Of a DNA stretch of 64,000 nt, positions 1 through 12,682 are shown piece by piece. Under the pieces are notes generated by a model, which worked only from the letters and a program-made list of their open reading frames with translations, was not told the DNA's origin and made no database searches. The first letter of the stretch is position 1; the number at the start of each line of letters is the position of its first letter. The stretch covers positions 1,302,001-1,366,000 of the forward strand of contig JAUTDP010000015.1 of assembly GCA_033439795.1 (NCBI GenBank). Reading direction: 5' to 3'. The translations under genes and the position numbers were made by a program. Origin of the DNA: Sordaria brevicollis (taxonomy: Eukaryota > Ascomycota > Sordariomycetes > Sordariales > Sordariaceae).

Positions 1-3000
1 ACCCCGGCGTGGAGAGCCCATGGCTGTTTCTCGCTGAGCAACGACCTCTACGTCGATTGGCCGATTACCAAGGGGTTGGAAGGTTGCCACGACCCGTCCG
101 TTGGCTGGGATCACCGCAATCCCGCTGCGCCCGTGCGCAACATCTTGAAGCACATGTTCGCCATGCGTAACTCTACCGAGCTTGGTGCGCTCGAACACGG
201 TTGGCTGCTCGAGAAGATCTCCAACAAGACCGACTTCACGTTGCTCAGAGGCAGTTCGGAACCTACTGAGCGTGGCATCTGGAGCGTCGTTCGTGGACTG
301 TTCCCCGGAGTGCAAGACAATCTCAAGGACAAGCCTGTCTGGTTTGTCTACCATAACCGGGAGAACACGACGACCTACACGTTCAACTGCGACAAGAGGG
401 AGGAGGCGTTCCTTTCACCCTTTGATGCCGGCACCAAGGTCAAGAACCTGATGGACGATGGCGAAATTATCACGCTGCTACCCTCCAACGTCAAGAACAA
501 CTACACCAACTCGGGCAAGAACATGGGCTGTCTTTCAGAGGTCACCCTGAAGCCTTTCGAGTTCCGTGTCTTTGTTGATGAGCCTGAGGACCGCTGGCTG
601 CAGCCGGCGCCGATGATCACCAAGTTCACGCCCGGACACGATGTGCCTCTTGACTCCACCAAAGCGAACAAGAAGATTCCCATCGAGTTCTATTTCAATA
701 CCGAGATGGACTGCGACAGCGTGACCAATGCGGTGACTGCCAAGTTGACGCAAACCGCGGCAGAACCCACGACGCTCAAGTTCCTCAAGCCCGACTGCAC
801 CAAAGTCACTCTCAAGGATAATGAGAAGATCAAGTATACGGGAGCAATCAACTCGGTCTGGAAGTGGAGTACTACTCTGACAGATGTTGAAGACGGCATC
901 ATCAAGATCACCGTTTCCCCCAACGCTACTAGCTCCGACAACCGTGTAACCGGCACTCGTGACCACTTCCTCATCAGATTCGGCAAGCCTCAGAATCCCG
1001 TCGTGTGGGGTACTGATGCAACCTACTCGTGGGATCTTCTCCAGAGCGTAACGGGCAATTCGTTTAAGATCAAGCATGCCGCCGCTGGTGCGACCAAATG
1101 GCGCTACAGCACCAACTTCGGATCTACATGGAGCGACTGGGCTGACTATACTGGCGAAGCAAAGCCTGTTACCAAGCAGCCATGGTCGGGAACTGCATTG
1201 CAGGCCTGGGAGGGCAGCCATATTCAAGTCCAATACTTCAGCAAGCCTTTGGGCTCATCGGCCTTCATCCAGCACTCGGACAAGGGTACCAACTTCCAGC
1301 GTGTGTTCCCGCACGTCAAGCTTCATGGTCCCTTCAACAAGTGGGGTTATGACAGCGGCCTGCCGGGCTCGATGGATCTTGTCGGCCACAACACTTGGTC
1401 GTTGCATTACATGTACGAATGGCCCGCGAACTTCCAGCTCAACGTCTGGGGCATCAACCCCGACAACCAGCCCGATGTCTCCTTCATCTTCGGTGATATT
1501 GATGGTGACCACGTTGTGGACCGCCTTCCTCCCAGCAGTCTTGCCAACAACGTCATCAACATCACCGATCCTCCCCCGATGCCAGCTCTTGCATGGAAGG
1601 TTTACTACAACGACTTGACCTGGACTTACCGTCTGGAGGCCGTTGGCAACATGAACGTTCAGCTTGCTCTTTTCTGGCTCTTCGCCATCGTCCCTGTGGC
1701 GTTGGCTTGCTTGGCTGGCTGGGTCTACGTCACCAGTTTCTACCAGGTCAAGGTTAACAAGTCTGGTTTTGCGGCCAAGGGCTGGATGCCGCTCAAGATT
1801 GGCAACCTCTCGAAGCTCAACATCGCAACTGGCGGCAAGGGCGTTGAGATGAACGCCATTACCCCCCCGCCCCCAAGCAGTGCGCTTGCTCCCATTGGTG
1901 CTGCCGGTGGCCGGAGAACCGTTTTGATTGCCACCATGGAATACAACATTGATGACTTCAAGATCAAGATCAAGATTGGTGGCTTGGGTGTCATGGCCCA
2001 GCTGATGGCGAACGCGCTGAACCATATGGACATCGTTTGGGTTATTCCCGTGGTAGGCGACGTCGACTATCCCCTCGAGAAGATGGAAAAGGCCGAGCCC
2101 ATGTACGTCGATGTTATGGGCCAACCCTATGAGATCGAGGTCTACTACTACAAGGTCAAGAACATCACCTACGTCCTTCTTGATGCCCCCATCTTCCGCA
2201 AGCAGACCAAGGCCGATCCTTATATTGCTCGTATGGACGATATCGAGAGTGCCATCTTGTACGCTGCCTGGAACAGCTGTATCGCCGAGTCTATCCGCCG
2301 CTTCCCCGTCGATATCTACCATATCAACGATTACCATGGTGCCGCCGCTCCCCTCTACCTGTTGCCCCAGACCATCCCCGTCTGTCTTTCGCTCCACAAC
2401 GCCGAATTCCAGGGCATGTGGCCGATGCGCACCCCTGAGGAAGCGAAGGAAGTCTGCGAGGTGTTCAACCTGCCGCCTGAGGTCGTCAAGGATTACGTTC
2501 AGTACGGTTCCGTCTTCAACTTGTTGCACGCTGGCGCCAGTTATCTCCGCATTCACCAGCGTGGTTTCGGTGCTGTCGGTGTGTCCCGCAAGTACGGTGA
2601 TCGTTCATTGGCTCGTTACCCTATCTTCTGGAGTTTGAAGAACATTGGCCAGCTTCCCAACCCCGATCCTTCCGATACCGCCGACTGGGATCCCAGCAAG
2701 GATCAAAATGACCAAGCAAAGGGCGTTGAGGTTGACCAGGCATTCGAGGAGAAGAGAGCTGAGTACCGTAAGCAGGCACAGGAATGGGCTGGTCTCGAGG
2801 TTGACCCTACCGCTGAGCTCTTCGTCTTCGTCGGTAGATGGTCTCTTCAGAAGGGTGTGGATCTGATTGCTGATCTGTTCCCCAGCATTTTGGAAAAGGT
2901 AAGCCCCCCCGGCCCCCGGCTGAACTATGCAACGTACGTAATTACGTTTACTGACAGATTCGAAAATAGTACCCCAAGACTCAGCTCATCTGCATTGGTC

Positions 3001-5609
3001 CCGTCATTGATCTTTACGGCCGCTTCGCTGCTCTCAAGTTGGAGAAGCTTATGCAAAAGTACCCCAAGCGTGTCTTCAGCAAGCCCGAGTTCACCCAGCT
3101 TCCTCCCTACATCTTCACCGGTGCTGAGTTCGCCCTTATCCCCTCGCGTGATGAGCCCTTCGGTTTGGTCGCTGTCGAGTTCGGAAGAAAGGGTGCCTTG
3201 GGTGTCGGTGCTCGTGTCGGTGGTCTCGGTCAGATGCCCGGTTTCTGGTACACTGTCGAGTCCATGACTCCCTCTCATTTGATCCAGCAGTTCAGACAGG
3301 CCATCGATTCCGCCCTTGCCTGCAAGCACAGCAAGAGAGCTACTATGCGTGCGTGGTCCGCCAAGCAGCGTTTCCCCGTCGCTCAGTGGGTCAAGCAGCT
3401 CGACGACTTGTACAGCGAATCTATCCGTATCCACATCAAGGAGCAGAAGAAGAAGAAGCTCGAGGTCCTGAGCCCTGGTCTCAGTGTCCCCGGTGCCTCT
3501 TCACGTGCTAGCTACGCCGATCCTGGCAGTGGCCGTTCGTCTCCTGGTCCTCTCGCCATGCCCTCCCGTCCCGTTACGCCTACCCTCCGCGATCTCGCTT
3601 CTCCCGATCTCCCGACACCGGGTGCCCCCTGGGCAGGTGGAAGGTCCGAGTCGCCGGGAGCCCGCGACTCGACTGCCAGCTCTATCGGTGGGAACTTCTA
3701 CTTGCAGCCTAATGGTGCTCGTGAGAGTACCATGAGTGTCGACAGCTTTGCGATTCGTGCCCAGAATGGAGGACCCATGTCGCCTGGCCTTGGTGCCGAT
3801 GGCGGCCTTGCCTTCCCTCGTCCTGCCTTCACTCAAGCTCACCGCAACAGTAGCCTGCTCAGTCTTCCGGACGTTGTCGGTGACCGCCACGATCTCAAGC
3901 TCCAGAAGGTTGACCAGTTCTTCAACGATACCAACGGTGAATACTACGCCGAGTTCGAGCAGATGCTCGAAGCCTTGACAGCATCCAACTCCTCTAGCGA
4001 CCTCTGCATTGAAACCTTCTTGAAGAAGAGTGAGAAGGAGTGGTTCGCTCGGTACAGAGACGCGAAGCTTGGTCGCCACAGAGACGCGAGCCGTATGGGT
4101 CGCAGCCCTGGAGGTAGCAGACCCGAGTCGAGAAGCGGTGATCGCAGCGAGTCGGTTGTCAGCCGTGGCCGTCAACCTATGCGCAGTGCTACCCCTAGCG
4201 GCTTGGCCAGGTCTGTCTTCGAGGAGTCACCTCCCGGTGGTCGCAACGATTACGACGATGAGTTCTTGCTGGGTGACGGTTACCAGGCTCCCACTGGTCT
4301 TAAAAAGCTCCTCTCGGTTCGCATCGGTGACTGGCCGCTCTACTCGTTCTTCCTCGCTCTTGGTCAAATCATCTCTGTCAACTCTTACCAGATCGTGCTG
4401 TTGAGTGGCTCTCAAGCTCAGACCCCCGAGAAGCTCTACACGGTTGCCGGTGTCTATATCGCTACTTCTCTCCTGTGGTGGGGTATGGAACGCAACTTCA
4501 AGTCTGTCTACGCCCTGTCTGCTCCCTGGTTCTTCTTCGGTCTTGCCTTCCTCCTTCTCGGTATCGCGCCATTCATCAGTGATTGGAAGGCTGCTGACGG
4601 CGTAACAAGCGCGGCTACCTGCTTTTACGCTGCCGGTGCCAGTCACGGTGCCTTGTCGTTCGCCCTCAACTTTGGTGACGAAGGTGGTTCGCCTACTAGG
4701 CAGTGGATCACTCGTGCCCTGATCGTTTCCGGTATCGCCCAGGTCTACAGTCTTGGTCTCTGGTATTGGGGTGCGACTGTGTCGAGCGAGGCTCAGACCA
4801 TGAACAAGTTCATTGGCGAGTCCAACGTCCCTCTGGCTGTTGTCGTCTGCATTCCCATTGCAGTTTTCCTGTGGGCTATTGGCGTGATTCTCTACGTTGG
4901 TTTGCCAGACTTTTACCGCCAGTCTCCTGCCACGATTCCCGGCTTCTACATCTCGCTGTACAGGCGTAAGATTGTGCCCTGGTTCTTCGTCATGATTATC
5001 ATCCAGAACTACTGGCTGTCGGCACCCTACGGCCGCAGCTGGGGCTTCCTGTTCGCGACGCAGTTCATCCCCGGCTGGGGCGTCTTCCTCATGGCCCTCG
5101 GCTTCTTCGTGGTCCTTTGGAGTATCGTCCTCTACGGCTTCTCGTACTTCTCAGACGAGCACACGTGGCTCCTGCCCATCTTCGCCATCGGTCTCTGCGC
5201 CCCTCGCTGGGCCCAGGAGATGTGGGGCACCAGCGGTATCGGCTGGTACCTCCCGTGGGCCGGCGGCCCCGTCGGCTCGGCCGTCCTCTCCAGGTGTCTC
5301 TGGCTTTGGCTGGGCCTGCTGGACAACATCCAGGGCGTCGGCCTCGGCATGATGCTGCTGGCGACGCTGACGAGACAGCACGTGTTGACGGTGCTGATTG
5401 GCGCCCAGGTGATCGGTTCCGCGTTTACCATGATTGGACGCGCGACAAGTCCCAACGCGCTGTCGCCCAACACGACCTTCCCCGACTTCTCGCAGGGCTT
5501 GTATCCTGGCGTTGCCAGCCCGTACTTCTGGGTGTGCTTGCTCATGCAGCTGATCATCCCCATTGGCTTCTTCAAGTTCTTCAGAAAGGAACAGGTGGCG
5601 AAGCCCTAA
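1..5609 (+). CDS. ags-1: alpha-1,3-glucan synthase, C-terminal ~1845 residues (5' truncated)
   Basis: This large plasma-membrane enzyme polymerises cell-wall alpha-1,3-glucan. The frame is already open at base 1, so the start and most of the N-terminal GH13 amylase-like domain lie outside. Exons are <1-2898 and 2970-5609; the 71-bp intron (GTAAGC...ATAG) joins ILEK to YPKTQLICIG. Seen in order: extracellular region; one membrane segment near residue 550 of the visible part; an intracellular GT5 glycogen-synthase-like domain from about residue 640 with the KIGGLGVMAQL sugar-nucleotide motif, FVGRWSLQKGVD, and the SRDEPFGLVAVEFGRKG acceptor/catalytic region; a Ser/Pro/Gly-rich linker; then a many-spanning C-terminal domain proposed to export the glucan. 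Family members are about 2400 aa, so roughly 550 residues are missing to the left. The gene converges with a GH76 wall gene. Identification is very secure. Confidence 0.97.
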
Positions 5610-6695
5610 GAAAGAATGACCTCTTTTCATTTTATATCAATCTCTTTTATTTAATGGCGGGAGCAGTTGAGAGTTTGTTGAGCGGCGGATGGGTGGCTGC
5701 TGCGGCGGTGTCTGGCTGGAGTTGTGGTATGGTCAACAACAAGGTTCACTTGGTCACATTAGGTGATTGATGGCGGTGGTGGTTTTTGGATATATAAAGT
5801 GGTTGGGTATTTATTGGGTGGTGAAAAGGGTCTTTTTTCATACTGCATTACATACACTCGCACGCAACACGCACACACACACACATACGCAAAGGCTACA
5901 GCTCTTCAACGCCCGCAAAGCATATTATTTACATATCATTATATATTGTTTGTTTTTTTACCACATCATTATCAATCACCCAAGAGTTCAAAAGCCTGTG
6001 TGCGCGCGCGTGCGTGTTTAGACGTGTTGGCAAGGGAGTGAAGGGGGTGGATGAAAAATGGGGGACTGGTTGACTTGACGATAAAGAGATACCACACTAC
6101 CTTCCTTTATCTTGTCTTTTCTTTTCTTATATCTTGTCTTGTTTTTGCGGCGTGAAACTCATAGAAAGCGAAAAATTGGGGGAACGATGGAAGGAAGGAG
6201 GGATCATAACCACGCAACGTATCGCATCGCACATAGCGTCGTCCGTTGTTGTCATGAAGAGAGCAAGCACACAAAGCAACGTTTTTCCTTTATTATCTCA
6301 ACCTCGAGCGAAGAAGGAAGAGGTAATTTCTTTTTGTATATATAGTTACTTCACATTACGGATTTTAGTTAATAGATGGGATACATAAGCAACTTGACGA
6401 AGTAACATGACAAGCCTAACTGCCTGCTGTGTTCGTGATTCCCGTTCGAAAAGCAGTGAGCCGTGGGTATGGCCATATCAAAAGTGTTTGAGGTATACAA
6501 GTACAAGAAAAGAAGCCTCCTGTAACGCCAGACCAACCAAGATCTATCCCCATCCTTTTAAGACAACAAAACTGAAAAGCCCAAAAGAGACCATGTAAGT
6601 ATACAGTATCATCAACATAACCGCCCAAGCATACACACCCCAGCCTTCAGGTTCCAAATCCCTCCGTAGCTCATCAACATTCATCGTCAACTAAC
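5610..6695. other. convergent intergenic region with (CA)n tract
   Basis: This interval separates two converging genes and probably holds both 3' UTRs. It has a short CA microsatellite at 5872-5885 and a TG/CG-alternating stretch near 6000-6015. Small reading frames on both strands resemble no protein family I know, and I see no other structure. Confidence 0.6.
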
Positions 6696-8277
6696 TCAAT
6701 CCCCCAAACTCATAAAAAACCAAACCCCTATCCCCCCAGCCAGCAGCAACATGGTACAAATGGCCGCCCCCGCCTTATCCGCCGTCGTAACCGGCTTCAT
6801 CTCCCCATCATCCCCTCCTTCCCCCCTCCCTCCCACACTACTACTCCCCGCGTTCGGATCGCCCTTGCTTATCCCCCCTGTCCCGTTCGTAGCCGGCGCA
6901 TCCGCCTCCTCAATTAACAGACTGCTAACAGCAGCTAACACATCCATCGCCTCCCCCGCCCCCGTGGTGTGATCCACCCCCGGATCAACAAATTTCCCCT
7001 CGGACCAGTAAAACCCGCATACCCTGCCCGTATCACCGCCGGTGCACTGCTTCGCTGCTGCCTCTGCCGACGACTTGAGGACGGGCAGGATGGTGGAAGA
7101 CAAAAAGGGCGCGACCTGCGGCACGGTGGCCAGCCAGCGGTGCACGTACCCCTTGAAGGAAAGCATGTCTGGGGTGCAGGCGCCGTGGCGGGATTCGCAG
7201 GGGAGTTCAAAGGCGATGCCGTCGGGGAAGAAGTCTCTTAGCAAGCCTTTTGCCAACTTCTCGGTGCGGGTTTTCCACAGGTCGGATTTTTCAGGGTGGG
7301 TTTCTGAGGTGTAGTTGTACATGAAGGCGGCACCCTGGGCCAGGATGGCGGCGTTGTAGCTGAACTGCGCCTTGTTGATGTCGGTGCAGTTGTGCGCGAC
7401 GTGCCCGCCGTCGTAGACAGCCCAGGAGTCGTGGTCGATGTAGTGCACGTCCCAGAGCCACTGGAATTGGTTGCTGGCCCAGGTGGCGTAGGTCGAGTTT
7501 TGGGTGTAGCGGGCGAGGCGGGCGCCGAGGTTGAAGAAGCTTGACGAAAAGGTTAGCTGAATGGGCAGCTTTGAAAGCTGGTTGGTTATGAGGGTGGAAC
7601 GACTTACATGGCATTGGCAATGGTATTCTTGTAATCGTACCCGTTATTTGCAAGCGGAATCTGCCACCTCAACCCCCCATTGCAAGTATCATCATGCCGT
7701 TCCGGCGCGGCCTGGGTGACCCAGACGGCTTGAGCAAGAGCAAGCCATTGGGGCTGGTCGTCGGGCGGGTTGGGGAACTTGTTCTCGGCGGCGAGCATGG
7801 CGGTCATGCCCCAAAATCCTTGGTCGTCGTTTCCAAGCGAGGCCGTGAAGTTCCGGGGCTGGAAATCGCGTTTGTCGCCGGCTTGGTGCAATATCCCTTG
7901 GGTAACGACGTCGTTGTAGGTGGTGTCACCGGTCAAGTGCCAGTAGTCTATCATGGTGCCCATCAAGGCGCCGCCTTCCCACCAGTAATAGTCTCCTTTG
8001 CCGTCGGAGGGCGGTCCGGGTAGGATACCGGGGATTTCTCCTGTCTCGTTGCCTTTGTAGAAAAGCATTACGTCGTGTGCTAGGGTTTTGGCGGAGGCGC
8101 GGATGTTATCTGGAGGAGAGCGTTAGTTGTAACTCCTTCAGGCTGAGGTGCTCAAGTGTTTATATTACCTGGTGTATCGATTTTGTAGCCTTGGGCATTT
8201 GCTGCCGGCAGCAAACAGCCCGCAAAGGCGAACATAGCTGTGAGCCATTTCGTTCTTCTTAACGAAGTTGGTATCAT
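6696..8277 (-). CDS. GH76 DFG5/DCW1-type GPI-anchored cell-wall protein
   Basis: Members of the fungal DFG5/DCW1 group are thought to cleave and transfer GPI-mannan or galactomannan glycans so that wall glycoproteins become cross-linked. Exons run 8277-8169, 8109-7608 and 7539-6696, with introns of 59 and 68 bp, giving 484 aa. The start at MIPTSLRRTKW is chosen because a signal peptide follows at once, ending near AANAQ. The paired acidic residues of the GH76 active site are seen in LGNDDQGFWGM (Asp131-Asp132). The sequence YDGGHVAHNC and several Asn-glycosylation sites fit a secreted enzyme. The C-terminus is Gly/Ser-rich and ends in a hydrophobic stretch (AAICTMLLLAGGIGVWFFM), a typical GPI-attachment signal. 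The ags-1 gene converges on it, so both neighbours act in wall assembly. The family is certain; the choice between DFG5 and DCW1 is not. Confidence 0.93.
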
Positions 8278-10157
8278 GATGTGGTGTTTTCTGTGCAATC
8301 GCCGGTCCGCACCTCCGGTCGATACTTGATTTTCGCCAAATATCCAAAACAATAGTATGTTCCCGTTGTGGTCAGTCACAACTTTCAGACAATTTTAGTA
8401 TAGCAGATGACAAGTGTCTTAAAGCAAGTTCTAAAAGATTAGCAAAAGGAAAGGCTTGATGTTCTCAAACGAGTGACTGGTACAAGACGGGCAAGATGAA
8501 AGTCAAGGAAAGAAAGCCTTGGACAACGCCCACCAAGAATGATAGTTATGTTGTGAGCGGAATCAAAGACTGATTTGAAGAAATGGAAGAGCGAGAAGGA
8601 GATCTGAAAACTGGTTCAGAACATGTTGAAATCCGGAGGGGTGGGTACCACACACGATGACGCGGCAAAAGAGGCTTCTCAATTGCCTTGAAGGCCTGGC
8701 AATGTTCTTCCATTTCTTCTTGTAGAACCTTGGTGGTCTTCCTTGAAGACGGGCAGGGCGGTTAGTGCTTCCTTCTCGCGGTAAGAGGGCCGTTGAACTG
8801 TGGAAGCGCTGGTAGGCAGTGCAATTGTGCGTTGTGTGACGAGTGACGAGGCAAAGGAATGGGGAGGACAATCAAGGCCAAACGGCCAACTCCTCATCCC
8901 AGGACATCCTCCTAGGGTAGGGCTTGCTTGTTGAAGTTGAAGATCTTTGCGCCATCATGGCATTGCTCCGTCGTGGTTTTTTGTGAAAATCAGGTACGCG
9001 ATTCAGCGGATCGGCAGTCACGGATGGGGCTTTGCTCTGGAGAACTTCAGCCGATCGTTCTCGTATTTCAAGGCTGAGTGAGTGGTGTTGTCCATGCACG
9101 TAATGTGCGTAGTTGTTGATATGGCGGAAATGAAAGTGGTCATGTTGGAGAAGTTGAGTTGTCCTTCCCGAGCTTCCACTTCATTTCGTTCATGCATGCC
9201 GACGGGTGCAACACCCGCACCTACCTTGGGTGGCTGTAATAATCTGAGCCCTATGTTACATAACAAAACGGTATTTTTGAAAGTTACACTCCTGTCAATC
9301 GATGAGCGATCAGGAAAAAGCTTGACCACAGATCTACACCCACTCCGGGGGATGAAACCGGTGGACCTCCTGACAATCCGGATTCTGTGTGCCATGGTCA
9401 ATGTCGATTCTGAGGAAGACGACAGTCAAAATTCTAAAGGACGAAGATAAACTCAGTGGGGAGATGCAGCACGACACAATCCAACTCGTCTGAAACGTGA
9501 AAGAAGAAATGCCTTTCTAGACTTAGGTACTTAATTTGACCTTGGGGCGCATTTATTCTCTACTCCCTAACATGTGAAAATCCGTAGTTGAATACGGGAA
9601 TAAAAGGGTTTGGTTGTTATGTATCCTCATTGCTTAGACCTCCTACACCAATACTAGGAGACCACAATCTGATCGCACCCACTTATCAAACCTACCGCAT
9701 CAATCCAACCATCCAAAAATGGAAAACAAAATACAACAAACACGATCATGTAGTTCTTGTTCGAATGCGAGTGCCACATAAATGGCAAAAGCTCAAGTTG
9801 CCCAAGCAGCGCCGCTACTCGACCGACGGACGCCCCAGCTGCAACCCTACGAACCCGCGGTTCATCAACCGGTATCTGATCCACTGCGCCATGTAGACTA
9901 CAGCAGGACCTGTTGTGCTAGAGGGGGTAGAAGGCGGTGTTTATGAACCTGTTAGTGCGTTGGTTGGTTGGTACTTGCCCGGTGCCTCAGAGACGGGATG
10001 GGTTGGGATGGAAGGTGCGAGGTTCCGGCAGCTTTTTCATGAAAGAACAGGAAAGAGCGCTCGGTCACATACTTGGCGAGGAGAATTATCAGCAATTAGA
10101 CTTTTGGCTATTCGCAAGCCCCATTTACTCATTCTTTAACATCCGCTACCACCATCA
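8278..10157. other. intergenic: GH76 promoter and DUF3176 3' flank
   Basis: About 1.9 kb without a supportable gene. The right-hand gene ends at 10158 and the left-hand gene starts at 8277, both on the minus strand, so the interval should contain the 3' UTR of the former and the promoter of the latter. Short frames at 8563-8871, 9018-9401 and 9588-9896 lack recognisable motifs. Confidence 0.5.
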
Positions 10158-12682
10158 CTAACTAGCATGAACGGGCAAACCCCCCACCCTCATCTTCTCC
10201 TTCCCTGCTCCCCCGTGGCCTCCTCCTCCAAGTCCTCCTCCAAACAAGCTCATCCTCAACATCTTTTTCCTCCCCGAATGCTTTGCCGTGTGCGCCGAAG
10301 CAGGTACCGTCGTCGCTATCGGCATCGGCCCCAAGCCAGAGGGAGCAAGCGGCGTGAACCCAGCGGCCGCGGCCGCCGCAGCTGGGTAATTCAAGTTCAG
10401 GTTCAGGTGCAAGGAGTTGTCGAAACCAAATCCTCCCTCTCCGTGGCCCCCTCCAAACTCCTTGTCATATGATGGCGCCGGCGATGGAGACGGGCTATGA
10501 TGGTCGTGGTGATGTCGGAAGCGTTCAAATCCTAGCCCTAGCCCCTTCCTCCCGGTAGATTTGGGCGATTCTGTGGTCTTTGCATTGGATCCAGGGGCAG
10601 CCAAATCAACAACGAACCCTTGCACCAACCCATGATTCCCGGCATTTCCTCCTCCAGCTCTTTCCATTCGCAAAATCGTCTTCTTTGCCCTCTCTTTCAT
10701 TGCCGCGTTTGTCATTATCCCAGTGTTGGTGTTTCCCATGACTCCGCCGAGACTAACGCGCGCCTGCCCATCCAAGGCCATCATACCCGGTAGCGCCGAG
10801 GTTTTGAAGATTTGGATGCCCTCCATTCTGGTCTGGACAATGATGGCTGTTAAGAAGATGGCGGATAACAAGATTTGACACAATAGAAACCAAAGCCAGG
10901 GCCAGTTGATCATGACGAGCGAAACAGGGGAAGCGTGGCTGTCGAAAGGTTCACCAAAGTTGTTGTGATGAGGGGTCGGTGGGGAGTAAGTGATGACGAG
11001 TTGGGTTAGGCAGGGGGTGAAGAGGGTGAGGATGGTGATTAAGCAGGCGAGCAGGCCTAGGGGTCTGTTGGGATTCTTAGTTTTCTGCGAAGAGACACAA
11101 AGGACGGGAAAGAGGAGAAGAAGAAAACAACATACCCTCCCTGAAAACCAAGCAACTTCCAAGTATGATGAACACCTCCCCTCGACGCCTGATCGATAGC
11201 CTCAAAATCGCTTGCTGGTCGCGAAACGGTACGTCGTCCTCCGGTGTAGCGCAGCCAGCGCAACTGGCCGAGACCTTCGACGACAGGAATCATGTAACAC
11301 GCCGTGGCGAGCGTGGTCATGAATGACAAGAAAACGTTGAGGTTGATAGGGGATGGCCAGGTGGAAGGTGGCGGTTTGCGGTCGTACATGCTGAGGACTA
11401 GGCCGATGACAACGACGCAGACCAACCCTCCCAAAACCCCCAACCCTTCAAGCCACCAACCCAACATGCTCTGCTTACTTTGCACCAACGTGTCCGTCGA
11501 CTCAAAGTGGAAGTACGACAAATGTTGCTCGCTCCTGTTTACCCCGTTACTACCACCGGCAGTGATGGTAGTAGTAGTCAACCCTCCTTGCCCAAATCCA
11601 CTGTTGCCACCACCCGCGCCGGAAGGATGAATCGGTAACCCCCTAAGTGATATCGAATCCGTGGCATCAATAGACACCTCACTCATCACCGTCCCTCTTC
11701 TCCCCCTCCCCCTTGTGGTACTTCGTTTGGTATCCGTCCTTTCCACCAACATTAACTTTCTCATCCCTCCCTTCCCACCGTTCTTCCCCCTAACACTTCC
11801 CGTCACAGTCCCAGTCCTACTCCTCCCAGCACGTGGCGTCGACATTCCCCCGCCTGTCTCCTTCTCGTACATGTAATCATCGTGATCTAGATCGTGATCA
11901 TCACCACTGCTATCACCATGGTCATGATCACTGTCGTGGTCATGATCGTGATGACCCCGGCGAGTTTGAGCTTCTTCCGTCTCAGGTAGTGGTGGGAATG
12001 CATGCGATGCGCGTAATTGCGGCACGCCAAACTGCGGCTTCCATGAGCGGGAGTACTGGTTTACGTAGTTGCTGCTGTCCCGGGAAGTTGAGCGGCTTTT
12101 TGCCGTTTTTGACTGTGATTTTTGTGGAGGGTGTTGGTCGCCACCATATTTGATGGATCCGGAGCCTGAGCCGGAGCGGAAGCGGGAGCGGGAAGATCTT
12201 GTTGATCCCTGAGTCTGCTGCTGCTGCTGCTGCTGCTGACTGCTGGTGCTTGTCGTCGTCGATGTTGATGTGGTGGTAGCGTTGAAGAAGGGATTGTTGC
12301 TGGTGCTCCTTGCTGGGCTTTTTGGTGGGATGAGTGGTGCGTCAACGAAGGGTCCGGGATTCTGAAGGACTGGATGGATGGTATGTTGCTGGCGGTGATC
12401 GGAATTTTGCTGATCGTCGCTGCTGGTATGGACCGGGCCCCCGGAGGGTAAGCTTCCTACTCCTGCTCCGTAGAGTGCGGCGTAGACAGCCCTACTGCCG
12501 GCATTGCTTTCCTCATCATCTTGTCCGACGACTGTGTAAGATGACTTTGAACTCCCAGAACTCCCGGTATGTCGCCGTTGGTCCTCTGCCTCTTCCTCTT
12601 CATCGTGTACTACATGACGATGTTGACCCTGGACCTCCTCATCATCTTCGTGATTCCCGTTAAGGGACTCGTAGCGGGCCAT
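10158..12682 (-). CDS. DUF3176 family multi-spanning membrane protein, 817 aa
   Basis: Function is unknown. Exons are 12682-11136 and 11064-10158 with a 71-bp intron; splicing joins KLLGFQGG to PLGLLACLIT and restores the DUF3176 pattern of two hydrophobic segments, a short Gly-rich link, then a third. Membrane segments lie at about 407-432, 449-470, 518-542 and 568-595. The start MARYESLNGN is preferred over an upstream in-frame Met at 12865 because the acidic cytosolic tail begins there. The N-terminal 400 residues are low-complexity: a polyglutamine run (about 148-156, encoded by eight CAG), an unusual His/Asp repeat (about 240-275) and Arg/Gly-rich stretches. The C-terminal tail is Gly/His/Ala-rich. 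The second hydrophilic region found in longer family members is short here. Family assignment comes from the hydrophobic core and is fairly sure. Confidence 0.8.
12215..12238 (-). repeat. (CAG)8 tract coding polyglutamine
   Basis: Eight uninterrupted CTG units on the plus strand read as CAG on the coding minus strand and encode the polyglutamine run in the N-terminal tail of the DUF3176 protein. Such pure triplet tracts are usually length-polymorphic. Confidence 0.9.

Noticed and set aside
1255..2556. 433-codon minus-strand frame opposite the alpha-glucan synthase
   Set aside because: It is antisense to a certain gene with strong codon bias, which creates long antisense frames; it encodes no recognisable domain.
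9780..9900. Minus-strand box A-like TGGCGCAGTGG near 9885
   Set aside because: No acceptor pairing and no proper T arm at the right distance, so not a tRNA gene.
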